The position numbers were made by a program, and so were the translations under genes. 33,876 nt of DNA from an uncultured Desulfococcus sp. (GTDB taxonomy: Bacteria; Desulfobacterota; Desulfobacteria; Desulfobacterales; Desulfococcaceae): positions 1 through 33,876 of the forward strand of contig CAJXSB010000005.1 in NCBI GenBank assembly GCA_913060435.1. Reading direction: 5' to 3'. The notes below the pieces were generated by a model. It did not search any database and had not been told where the DNA came from. It worked only from the letters and a program-made list of their open reading frames with translations. Positions 19,567-27,940 of this stretch are shown here, piece after piece. Numbering within the stretch: position 1 is the first letter of the stretch; each line of letters opens with the position of its first letter.

Positions 19567-19788
19567 TTGTATCAAACCGGTTTTCGAACTGTCAAGCAAA
19601 AACATCAGACACATGAGGTCCTTTCACATGCATCTCCGGCCATGTGCATCTCCGGCATGCCGTCGGCCCGGATGGGTCGATCTTCCGACAAAGAGTTGCC
19701 CGAAAAGCGGCCCGTATACGGCAGCAATTCCGGCGGCCAGGGAGGCGGTTGCGGCGTGCAGCACCCCCCAAGATATGACCGATAACTG

Positions 19789-19806
19789 TTGATGAATATT
19801 CATTCA
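19789..19806. promoter_or_regulatory. degenerate FadR/TetR-type operator
   Basis: TTGATGA-ATAT-TCATTCA, two mismatches in the left half relative to TGAATGA-N4-TCATTCA. Confidence 0.35.
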
Positions 19807-19838
19807 CTCCGCTGCTGGATGGGTTGATGGTGATGCAT

Positions 19839-19906
19839 GCAATAAAATGTTATGTCTCAATGTATCGTTTCCGGATGAACTCGATACAACTATATGTTTT
19901 TATTGC
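19839..19906. repeat. AT-rich imperfect inverted repeat upstream of fadD
   Basis: Outer arms gcaataaaa (19839-19847) / ttttattgc (19898-19906); inner arms tgtatcg (19861-19867) / cgataca (19882-19888). Confidence 0.5.
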
Positions 19907-19944
19907 TTTGCGGTGAATAGAGCGCGTTCAGGTCAATTGTTATC

Positions 19945-19962
19945 TGAACGAGCGCTCGGTCA
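19945..19962. promoter_or_regulatory. second TetR-like palindrome upstream of fadD
   Basis: TGAACGAGC-GCTCGGTCA: 9-bp half-sites with a single mismatched pair. Confidence 0.5.
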
Positions 19963-20184
19963 TGCGTTACCATGATGCATGCCGCATGTCAAGGATTTTA
20001 AAAGAGGATATTCAAAAAATATGGTATAGGCCAAATAGGGTGTTCGGGGCGGGCGGCAATGCAGCGTCGCCGGGCTCGACAGCGGTTCAGGGACACTTTA
20101 TCATATCAACCATATTCGTTCGACCGGCGCCCGGGAGCGGACAGCCGGATGCCGCACCAGGACGCGAGAGGGGAGGCGTAAAGG

Positions 20185-21888
20185 ATGAGCAACGATACCA
20201 GTGAACAGATGCTGCCGTGGCGGAAGAGTTATGGGCCCAATGTCAATGCAGAGCTATCGTATGAATCCGTTCTCCTGCCGGAATTTCTGGAGGCTTCGGC
20301 GGAAGCGTTTCCGGATAGGACAGCGCTTGTCTTTGAAGGGTACAAGGTTCGTTATCGAGAGTTGAGCGATATGGTGGACCGCTTTGCCGCCTGCCTTCAT
20401 GAAATGGGCATTCGAAAGGGCGACAGCGTTGCGATCCTGCTCCCCAACATAATTCCCTGTGTGGTCAGCTATTATGCCATCATGAAGATCGGCGCGATCA
20501 CGGTGATGAACAACCCGCTGTATACGGACCGGGAGCTGGCGCATCAGTTCACGGATTCGGGGGCGAAGCTCCTCATCACGCTGGACCTTCTGGGAAACCG
20601 GATGATCGACCTCCGGCCCAAAACGCAGATCCGCCAGATCATCATCACATCGATCGGGGACTATCTGCCCTTTCCCAAGAACCTGCTTTTCCCCCTGGTG
20701 GCCAAGCGCAGGAAGCTGGCCGCTGACGTCAAGGCTGCGGCGGATGTCTTCCGGTGGAAGAGACTCCTTTCTCAGGCAGCCCCGACGCCTCCCCGCGTCG
20801 AGATCGATTTCGAGGATACCGCCATGTATCAGTACACCGGCGGAACGACCGGCGTCTCCAAGGGGGTGATCCTCACCCATGCCAACCTGAGCTGCCAGGT
20901 CCAGCAGATCGTGGCATGGTTTCCGGATTTCCAGAAAGGCAATGAAGTCATGCTGGGGGCCCTGCCGTTTTTTCACGTCTTCGGCCTCTCCACTGCCATG
21001 AATTTTGCCATTTACATGGGCTGGACCGACGTCCTGGTGGCAAAGCCCCAGCCGGACCCCCTCATGAAGGCGATCGTCCGGTTCCGGCCGTCTTTTGTAC
21101 CGCTGGTGCCGACCATGTACATCGGGCTCCTGAACCATCCCAAGATCGACCAGATGGACATGACGTCGATCAAGGGCTGCTTTTCGGGGAGCGCCCCGCT
21201 CCCGCTGGAGGTGATTCGAGCCTTCGAGGAGAAGACCGGAGCGGTCATCGTGGAAGGGTACGGCCTCACGGAGACGACCCCCGTCACCCACGTCAATCCG
21301 TTCCACAAGGATCGGCGGAAGGTCGGCAGCATCGGGCTTCCGATCTCCGACACCCTCTGCCGGATTGTGGATCTGGAGGACGGCACGGAAGATGTCTCCC
21401 CAGGCCAGCCCGGGGAGCTTCTCATCAAGGGCCCCCAGGTCATGAAGGCATACCACAACATGCCGGAGGAGACCGCAGCGGTCTTCAGCGGGGAGGGGTG
21501 GCTCCACACCGGTGATATCGCGCGGATGGATGAGGACGGCTATTTTTATATCGTGGACCGGAAAAAGGACCTGATCATCTCCGGGGGATACAATGTCTAC
21601 CCCAGGGATATCGACGAGATCTTCTACCAGCACCCCAAGGTTCAGGAGGCATGCGCCGTCGGGATTCCCCATGAAAAGCGGGGGGAGGCGGTCAAGGTCT
21701 TTCTGGTGCTGAAAGAGGGCGAGACGGCAACCGAAGACGAGATGCTGGCGTACTGCCGGGACAAGCTGGCCAAATACAAGTGGCCGGTGGAGATTGAATT
21801 CCGGGAGAGTCTGCCCAAGACCAATGTCGGAAAGATACTGAGAAAAGATCTCCGGGCGGAGATTCTGGAGGGATCGAAGGAGGGGTAG
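20185..21888 (+). CDS. fadD: long-chain-fatty-acid--CoA ligase
   Basis: 'AMYQYTGGTTGVSKGVILTHANL', 'VEGYGLTETTPVTHVNP' and 'GWLHTGDIARMDEDGYFYIVDRKKDLIISGGYNVYPRDIDEI'. Confidence 0.93.
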   Translation: MSNDTSEQMLPWRKSYGPNVNAELSYESVLLPEFLEASAEAFPDRTALVFEGYKVRYRELSDMVDRFAACLHEMGIRKGDSVAILLPNIIPCVVSYYAIMKIGAITVMNNPLYTDRELAHQFTDSGAKLLITLDLLGNRMIDLRPKTQIRQIIITSIGDYLPFPKNLLFPLVAKRRKLAADVKAAADVFRWKRLLSQAAPTPPRVEIDFEDTAMYQYTGGTTGVSKGVILTHANLSCQVQQIVAWFPDFQKGNEVMLGALPFFHVFGLSTAMNFAIYMGWTDVLVAKPQPDPLMKAIVRFRPSFVPLVPTMYIGLLNHPKIDQMDMTSIKGCFSGSAPLPLEVIRAFEEKTGAVIVEGYGLTETTPVTHVNPFHKDRRKVGSIGLPISDTLCRIVDLEDGTEDVSPGQPGELLIKGPQVMKAYHNMPEETAAVFSGEGWLHTGDIARMDEDGYFYIVDRKKDLIISGGYNVYPRDIDEIFYQHPKVQEACAVGIPHEKRGEAVKVFLVLKEGETATEDEMLAYCRDKLAKYKWPVEIEFRESLPKTNVGKILRKDLRAEILEGSKEG

Positions 21889-21904
21889 CGCCCGGCTGGG
21901 GGCT

Positions 21905-21934
21905 GGAGCGCTGGGGGCGAGCCCCCAGCGCTCC
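21905..21934. terminator. GC-rich hairpin between convergent fadD and acyl-CoA dehydrogenase genes
   Basis: ggagcgctgggggc (21905-21918) / gcccccagcgctcc (21921-21934) perfect arms. No T-tract, so terminator function is uncertain. Confidence 0.5.
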
Positions 21935-21945
21935 CGGCCGGATGC

Positions 21946-23760
21946 CTATCGGCCGCCAAACGCCTCTTCGGAAATCTCCACCGCCGCGCCATTGTTGCCC
22001 AGAATGGCTTCCATCTTGCCCAGGGTGATCGGCAGCACCGTTTTGATAAAGAACTCCGCGCTCTTCAGCTGCCCCTCATAGAAGGCCTTGTCCTTTTTCC
22101 CCGCCCGCTCGATCTTCCCGCCGGCGATGGCGGCGCGCCAGAGGAGCATCCACGCAATTCCGACATCCCCGGTGACTTCCATGAACGGGTGCGCGAAAGC
22201 GAAGGCGTTCAGCACCTGGGGGGACATGGCCGTCATGCCCATGTGCATGCCGACGTCGCCCAGCTTCTTCACCACCGCCTGAAAGTCCGCCGCCAGACCC
22301 TCGAGGATGGGGATCTCCCTGGCCGCGGCAATGGTTTTGTTCATTTCACCCAGCAGATCCATCACCGGTTTGCCCTGGTTCATCCCCAGCTTCCTGCCGA
22401 GAAGGTCCATGGCCTGGATGCCGTTGGTGCCCTCGTATATCTGGGTGATGCGGCAGTCGCGCAGCAGCTGCTCCTGAGGGTAGTCGCTGATAAAGCCGTA
22501 TCCGCCGAAGACCTGGACGCCTTCGCTGCAGATCTCGAAGGCGCGATCGGTGACGTAGCCCTTGACGATGGGGGTCAGCAGTTCGATCATGCCCTGCAGC
22601 TTGGCGGCCTCGGCATCATCTTCGGTGATCTGCTTCAAATCTTCGAGATACCCATGGTAGTAGAGCAGGCTCCGCATGCCTTCGACCATGCTCTTCATCC
22701 TCAGCAGCATGCGGCGGACATCGGGGTGCTGGATGATGGGCACCGGCGGTGCGTCCTCCTCCATCATCTTGAGCAGGTGCTTCCCCTGGACGCGGGTGCG
22801 GGCGTAGTCGAGGGCATTCAGGTAGGACGCCGAGGCGCAGCAGAACCCCTGCATGCCCACGAGGGCCCGGGCCTCGTTCATCATCAGGAACATGGCTTTC
22901 ATCCCCTTGTTCTCCTCGCCCAGGAGGGTGCCGATGCAGTTGCCCTTGCCCCCCAGGGTCAGGGAGCAGGTGGCGTTGCCGTGAATGCCCATCTTGTGCT
23001 CGATGCCGGTGCAGACCACGTCATTGAACTCGCCGAGGCTGCCGTCGGGGTTGACCCGGTATTTGGGGACGAGAAAAAGGGATATCCCCCGGGTGCCTTC
23101 CGGCGCCCCCTCGATCCGGGCCAGCACCGGGTGGATGATGTTCTCGGTAAGGTCGTGCTCCCCTGACGAGATGAAAATCTTGCTGCCGGTGATGGAAAAG
23201 GTGCCGTCGTCGTTCCGGACCGCCGTGGCCTGGAGTGCGCCCACATCCGATCCAGCCTCGGGTTCCGTCAGGAGCATGGTCCCGGTCCATTCCCCCGTGT
23301 ACATTTTTTTGAGGTAGATCCGCTTCTGTTCATCGGTCCCGAAAACCTCGACCAGCTTGCCGGCGCCGTGGGTCAGTCCGGGGTACATGACGAAGGCGAA
23401 ATTGGCGCCGTTGAAGAAATCGCCGGCCGCCAGCGCCACCGTTCGCGGCATGCCCTGCCCACCCCATTCCGGGTCCTCGTTCATGGCCAGCCATTCGCCC
23501 TCGCAGAAAAGCTTGTACACCCGGTGGAAGGCCTCGGGAACGGTCACCTTTCCGCCTTCAAAAACGCACCCCTCTTCGTCGCCGATCTTTTGGGTCGGCA
23601 GGATCTCCTTTACGGCGAGATTGCGGGCCTCGTTGATCACCAGGTCCACGGTCTTTTTGGTGAATTCAGCAAATATCGGCGATTTGCTGAACTTGCCCAC
23701 CTCGAACTGCTCGTGGAGAACAAAATCCACATCTCTTCGATCTGCGATAACCTGTGCCAT
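21946..23760 (-). CDS. acyl-CoA dehydrogenase (604 aa, long form)
   Basis: 'MLLTEPEAGSDVGALQATAVRNDDGTFSITGSKIFISSGEHDLTENIIH', 'EVFGGYGFISDYPQEQLLRDCRITQIYEGTNGIQAMDLLGRKL'-type segment. Confidence 0.94.
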   Translation of the reverse strand: MAQVIADRRDVDFVLHEQFEVGKFSKSPIFAEFTKKTVDLVINEARNLAVKEILPTQKIGDEEGCVFEGGKVTVPEAFHRVYKLFCEGEWLAMNEDPEWGGQGMPRTVALAAGDFFNGANFAFVMYPGLTHGAGKLVEVFGTDEQKRIYLKKMYTGEWTGTMLLTEPEAGSDVGALQATAVRNDDGTFSITGSKIFISSGEHDLTENIIHPVLARIEGAPEGTRGISLFLVPKYRVNPDGSLGEFNDVVCTGIEHKMGIHGNATCSLTLGGKGNCIGTLLGEENKGMKAMFLMMNEARALVGMQGFCCASASYLNALDYARTRVQGKHLLKMMEEDAPPVPIIQHPDVRRMLLRMKSMVEGMRSLLYYHGYLEDLKQITEDDAEAAKLQGMIELLTPIVKGYVTDRAFEICSEGVQVFGGYGFISDYPQEQLLRDCRITQIYEGTNGIQAMDLLGRKLGMNQGKPVMDLLGEMNKTIAAAREIPILEGLAADFQAVVKKLGDVGMHMGMTAMSPQVLNAFAFAHPFMEVTGDVGIAWMLLWRAAIAGGKIERAGKKDKAFYEGQLKSAEFFIKTVLPITLGKMEAILGNNGAAVEISEEAFGGR

Positions 23761-23801
23761 TGTCGATTGCTCCTTGCGCTAAGATTATGATTTTTAATAA
23801 T

Positions 23802-24455
23802 TTATTCCGATGGTGATTCCGACGTTCCGATGCCCCGTGTGAACAGGTCGATCAGGGGGTCGGCCATGGATTTGAGATCGTATCCCTTTGTCGATCGCAG
23901 CCAGGTGTTGATTGCCGAATCCACCGATCCCAGGATGAATCGTTTGACCAGACCCACGTATAGGTCTTTGCGTATGGTTCCTTCCTGCTGCCCTTGTTCA
24001 ACAATCTCCGAGACGATGTCGAGGTACATCTTCGACATTTCCCGGATGTTGCTTTCGACCAGATCGTTTTTATGGTAGGCAAAAGACTGGTATACAACGG
24101 CCATGTCGCGGTCGCGCTGAAACTCCGACAGGTGCCGATGGATCAGATTGCGCAGTTTTTCGATGGCGGAGTCGCCTTTCTTGACCTCTTCCCTGAACCC
24201 GTTGAAGACCTGTTTGGTCTTGTACTGGAAAAACTGGACCAGGACATCGTCCTTGTTTTTGAAATAGAGGTAAATGGTCCCGTCGGCGACGCCGGCTTTT
24301 TTGGCGATCTGGGAGATGGTTGACTGGTGGAACCCCTTTTCGGCGAATATCTTGGCGGCTGCTTCAAGGATGCGATGGTATTTCTCTCCGGTTTTTGCTT
24401 TGGTATTGATAGGATACCTCCTTGAAACACAGATAATAAATGAATGAATGCTCAT
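23802..24455 (-). CDS. fadR: TetR-family regulator resembling Bacillus FadR (fatty-acid degradation)
   Basis: 'RILEAAAKIFAEKGFHQSTISQIAKKAGVADGTIYLYFKNKDDVLVQFF' closely resembles the FadR/YsiA HTH. The true start is uncertain: ATG 24455 lies in the operator; an SD-positioned AUC is at 24410. Confidence 0.88.
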   Translation of the reverse strand: MSIHSFIICVSRRYPINTKAKTGEKYHRILEAAAKIFAEKGFHQSTISQIAKKAGVADGTIYLYFKNKDDVLVQFFQYKTKQVFNGFREEVKKGDSAIEKLRNLIHRHLSEFQRDRDMAVVYQSFAYHKNDLVESNIREMSKMYLDIVSEIVEQGQQEGTIRKDLYVGLVKRFILGSVDSAINTWLRSTKGYDLKSMADPLIDLFTRGIGTSESPSE

Positions 24456-24460
24456 TCATT
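24439..24460. promoter_or_regulatory. FadR/TetR-type operator at the fadR-acd promoter
   Basis: AATGAATGA-ATGC-TCATTCATT, the exact reverse complement of the 19545-19566 site. Overlaps the -10 of a minus-strand promoter TTGACA (24485-24480), N17, TTAATG (24462-24457). Confidence 0.78.
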
Positions 24461-24779
24461 AACAAGGCTCGATGATCCCTGTCAAGAAAATTCAGACTTT
24501 GGTGGGTGAGAGACGGTTAACTTCTCGTATTTATGATTACAATAACTCAGGCTTCAAGCGGATGGGCGAGGCGGTGAGCCGTAGATTCTGCCGGGATATT
24601 GGGGGGAGGTGAGGTGAGTTTGTATTCATTCAGCCCGCATGCACCGCGGATCGGGGGGTGCCGGCGCGGCAGGGGCCGGATGCACAAACCCCTCCCCGGC
24701 GCATGGCCGGGTCGGGGTCTGCCGGATCATTGGCTTTTGCTGCAAGAGCGGTCGTGCATAATGGTAGATGAAGATGCGC

Positions 24780-25946
24780 TTAGAGAGCGTTCTTGTAGAT
24801 CTGGATGACGTCCTCCAGGGTCGGGCACCTGGGGTTGGTCAGGCCGCAGGCGTCTTTCTGCGCATTTTCGGCCATGGTCTTGAGGTCCGCTTCCTTGACG
24901 CCCAGCTCCGCGAGTCCGCTGGGGATGCCCACGTCGGCGGAGAGGGTTTTGATCGCATCGAGGGCCACGTCGGCTGCGGCACGCGTGGACAGGCCTTCCA
25001 GGTTTTCCCCCATGGCCCTGGCGATGTCGCCGTAGCGCCCCATCTTGGCGATGAGGTTATACTGAGATACGTGGGGGAGCAGGATCGCGTTGCAGACGCC
25101 GTGGGGCAGGTCATAGAAGCCGCCCAGCTGGTGGGCCATGGCGTGGACGTGGCCGAGGCTGGCGTTGTTGAATGCCATGCCGGCGAGATATTCTGCATAC
25201 GCCATCTGGTCTCTGGCGATCATGTCGGCGCCGTTGGCGACGGCCGCCCGCAGGTTGCCGGCGACCAGGGAGATGGCCTGGAGGGCGCAGGCGTCGGTTA
25301 CCGGGGTCGCGGCGATGGAGACGTAGGCCTCTACCGCATGGGTCAGGGCGTCCATGCCCGTTGCGGCGGTCAGTGCCGGGGGCATGCCGGCCATGAGGAG
25401 CGGGTCGTTGATGGCAACGGTGGGGGTCACGCGCCAGTCGACGATGGCCATTTTGACCTTGCGGGAGGTGTCGGTGATGATGCAGAAACGGGTCATTTCG
25501 CTCGCCGTGCCGGCGGTGGTGTTGACGGCGATGAACGGGGGCATGTCTTTGGCGGATTGGTCGACCCCTTCATAGTCATGGATTTTGCCGCCGTTGGTGG
25601 CCATGATGCCGATGCCCTTGCCGCAGTCGTGGGGGCTGCCGCCGCCCAGAGAGATGATGGAGTCGCAGCCGTTGCTCTTGTAGACTTCCAGGCCGTCATG
25701 AACGTTGTTGTCCGTGGGGTTCGGGACGGTCTCGTCGAAGACGGCACAGGTGACGCCGATATCCTCTTTCACCATGTTGACGATTTTTTCGGTGATGCCC
25801 GCGCCGGTAATGCCCTTGTCGGTGACGATCAGGGGCTTCTTGGCGCCCAGGGTTTTAATCTGGTTGCCGATCTCCTTGTGGGCGCCGATGCCCATCAGGG
25901 TAACGGTGGGAATGAAAAAGCCGAAAACTTGTTCTTGTACTGCCAT
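24780..25946 (-). CDS. iron-containing alcohol dehydrogenase
   Basis: 'SIISLGGGSPHDCGKGIGIMATNGGKIHDYEG', 'TTAGTASEMTRFCIITD', 'TGMDALTHAVEAYVS' and 'GHVHAMAHQLGGFYDLPHGVCNAILLPHV'. Preferred ATG 25946 with SD aggagg. Confidence 0.95.
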   Translation of the reverse strand: MAVQEQVFGFFIPTVTLMGIGAHKEIGNQIKTLGAKKPLIVTDKGITGAGITEKIVNMVKEDIGVTCAVFDETVPNPTDNNVHDGLEVYKSNGCDSIISLGGGSPHDCGKGIGIMATNGGKIHDYEGVDQSAKDMPPFIAVNTTAGTASEMTRFCIITDTSRKVKMAIVDWRVTPTVAINDPLLMAGMPPALTAATGMDALTHAVEAYVSIAATPVTDACALQAISLVAGNLRAAVANGADMIARDQMAYAEYLAGMAFNNASLGHVHAMAHQLGGFYDLPHGVCNAILLPHVSQYNLIAKMGRYGDIARAMGENLEGLSTRAAADVALDAIKTLSADVGIPSGLAELGVKEADLKTMAENAQKDACGLTNPRCPTLEDVIQIYKNAL

Positions 25947-26268
25947 GGGGTTGACCTCCTGTAGGTGAATGGGATTCATAAAATGTGCGGAAAAGCAATA
26001 ATGATTTCCGCCATATCAAATTTGGTGGTGCAATACTTGAAAGGGGTATTCAGCAAGAAAAGCGCCATTAACGTCTTTCGTGGGAAAAAAAATTGGAGAA
26101 GAGATGCAACTCATTGATGTCGAAAGGGTTACGCGCTTTCTTGCCGGATGCCGAACCGGTTCCGGGCGATCCTGGCATGCGGGTCATTATGACTCGTAGG
26201 GGGGTGGGGAGGCGGTCAATAGGAAACAGGGTGCGGCGGCATGGGACTGCTTTCGCTGGTGTGGCATC

Positions 26269-26280
26269 ATTGACGTCAAT
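26269..26280. promoter_or_regulatory. palindrome ATTGACGTCAAT upstream of the glutaredoxin-like gene
   Basis: 12-bp perfect palindrome overlapping a possible promoter TTGATA (26280-26285), N18, TCTAAT (26304-26309). Confidence 0.35.
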
Positions 26281-26413
26281 TGATATGGTGATAAAAATAA
26301 GAATCTAATATTGTCCAAAACGAATGGGATGCACATGCCCTCCGGCACGCGAGGTGCGGGACAGCCTGATGGTGTCGAAGGGATCCGGCATATCCCCATG
26401 CAAGGAGACAGAA

Positions 26414-26680
26414 ATGAAGGGTGATATCAAGCTTTACGGCCTCTCCTCATGTTCGCACTGCAAAAGCCTCCGGAATTTTCTGATGGACAGCGATGTCGAG
26501 TTCGACTGGACGTATGTGGACATGCTGGTGGGGGAAGAACGGAACAGGACCATGAAGGAGCTGAAAGCCGTCAATCCGAGCTGCTCCTTCCCGACCCTCG
26601 TGGTGGAAGGGGATGTGGTGGTCGGTTTCAAGAAGGATCGGGTCCGGGACCTGATTGCCGCCTATCAGCGGAAGCAGTAG
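26414..26680 (+). CDS. glutaredoxin family protein
   Basis: 'IKLYGLSSCSHCKSLRNFLMDSDVEFDWTYVDML...CSFPTLVVEGDVVVGFKKDRVRDLI'. CxxC plus cis-Pro. SD aaggag. Confidence 0.88.
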   Translation: MKGDIKLYGLSSCSHCKSLRNFLMDSDVEFDWTYVDMLVGEERNRTMKELKAVNPSCSFPTLVVEGDVVVGFKKDRVRDLIAAYQRKQ

Positions 26681-26791
26681 CGCGGCCGTGATGGATGCGC
26701 GGGATCAGACCGAGCGGGCGTCGCCGGCGGAAGTGCCGCTGCCGGTCAGGTGCCTGCGGATTGCCATGAACGGTGGAGGAAAGGCGGCAGA

Positions 26792-27940
26792 ATGGCACTG
26801 AACGTGCGGAAATTCTCCGTGCCGGAGATCTTCTTCGGCCGGGGCAGCCTCAAGTATGCGGGCCTTTGCGCCAAGCGGCTGGGGGCGGAAAAGATCTTTC
26901 TGGTAAGCGACGCGGGCCTCGAGAAATCGGGCTGGGTGGACAAGGTCTTCCAGTTTCTGGAAGAGGAGAAGCTCGATTGCTTCTATTTTTCGGACGTGGT
27001 CGCCAATCCGAGGGACTTTCAGGTCCAGGAGGGGGCGCGCCTCTACCGGGAGGAGCGGTGCGACGTGGTCATGGGCCTTGGCGGCGGCAGTCCCATGGAT
27101 GCGGCCAAGGGCATTGCGCTGGTGGCCAGCAACGGGGGGACGGTGCACGACTATGAGGGGGCCAACCGGATTCAGCGGCCGCTGCCGCCCATGGTGTTCA
27201 TCCCGTCGACCGGGGGCAGCGGTTCGGACGTGTCGCAGTTCACCATCGTCAACGACGTGTCGCGCCGGGTCAAGATGTCGATTATCAGCCGTACGCTGGT
27301 GCCCAATATCTCGATCATCGATCCGACCCTGCTCACCACCAAAAGCCGCTCGCTGATCATTGCGGCAGCCATCGACGCCATGGCCCATGCGGTGGAGTCC
27401 TATGTCTCCCTTCTCGCCTCGCCGTTCACGGAAATTCATTCCCTCAAGGCCATCGAACTGATCATGACGCATCTCCCCGTTGCCGCAGAAACCCGCGCCA
27501 TCGATGCGCTGGAGAACCTCTGCATCGCCAGCACGTCCGCCGGCATGGCGTTCAGCAATGCCAGCCTTGGCATGGATCACGCTCTGGCCCATTCTCTGGG
27601 GGGGATGCTGGATGCCGTCCACGGCCTTATCCATCCGGTGCTGCTGCCCCATGTCATGCGGTACAATCTCCCCGCCTGCAGGGAAAAGATCGCCAAGATC
27701 GGAGAGATCGTGCTGGGAAGGCGTCTGGGAAGCGACGATGAGACCGCCCTGGCGGGCATTGAAAAGATGGCGGAGTATTTCGAGGATCTCCACATCTCCA
27801 CACGGCTTCGGGATATCGTGCCGGACCCGTCCACACTGCCCCGGCTCTGCCGGATGGCCTCCCACGATTCGTGCCTGCTGACGAACCCCCGCACCGCCGG
27901 CTGGGAGGACATGCTGCAGCTCTGCAAGGAGGCATGGTAA
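26792..27940 (+). CDS. iron-containing alcohol dehydrogenase (second paralog)
   Basis: 'DVVMGLGGGSPMDAAKGIALVASNGGTVHDYEG', 'STGGSGSDVSQFTIVND', 'AAIDAMAHAVESYVS' and 'GMDHALAHSLGGMLDAVHGLIHPVLLPHV'. Metal-ligand D/H/H/H positions appear intact. Confidence 0.93.
   Translation: MALNVRKFSVPEIFFGRGSLKYAGLCAKRLGAEKIFLVSDAGLEKSGWVDKVFQFLEEEKLDCFYFSDVVANPRDFQVQEGARLYREERCDVVMGLGGGSPMDAAKGIALVASNGGTVHDYEGANRIQRPLPPMVFIPSTGGSGSDVSQFTIVNDVSRRVKMSIISRTLVPNISIIDPTLLTTKSRSLIIAAAIDAMAHAVESYVSLLASPFTEIHSLKAIELIMTHLPVAAETRAIDALENLCIASTSAGMAFSNASLGMDHALAHSLGGMLDAVHGLIHPVLLPHVMRYNLPACREKIAKIGEIVLGRRLGSDDETALAGIEKMAEYFEDLHISTRLRDIVPDPSTLPRLCRMASHDSCLLTNPRTAGWEDMLQLCKEAW

Noticed and set aside
19629-19656. Direct repeat tgcatctccggc (two copies, 16-bp period)
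   Set aside because: Only two copies and no third unit; not a CRISPR, and no link to a regulator.
24686-24718. GC-rich hairpin downstream of the first Fe-ADH as an intrinsic terminator
   Set aside because: Stem is interrupted and the downstream T-tract (ttt g t) is poor, so it is not listed as a supported terminator.
25950-26080. Possible sigma54 promoter (TGGCGG...TTGCT) upstream of the first Fe-ADH
   Set aside because: The GG-to-GC spacing is wrong for a -24/-12 element.
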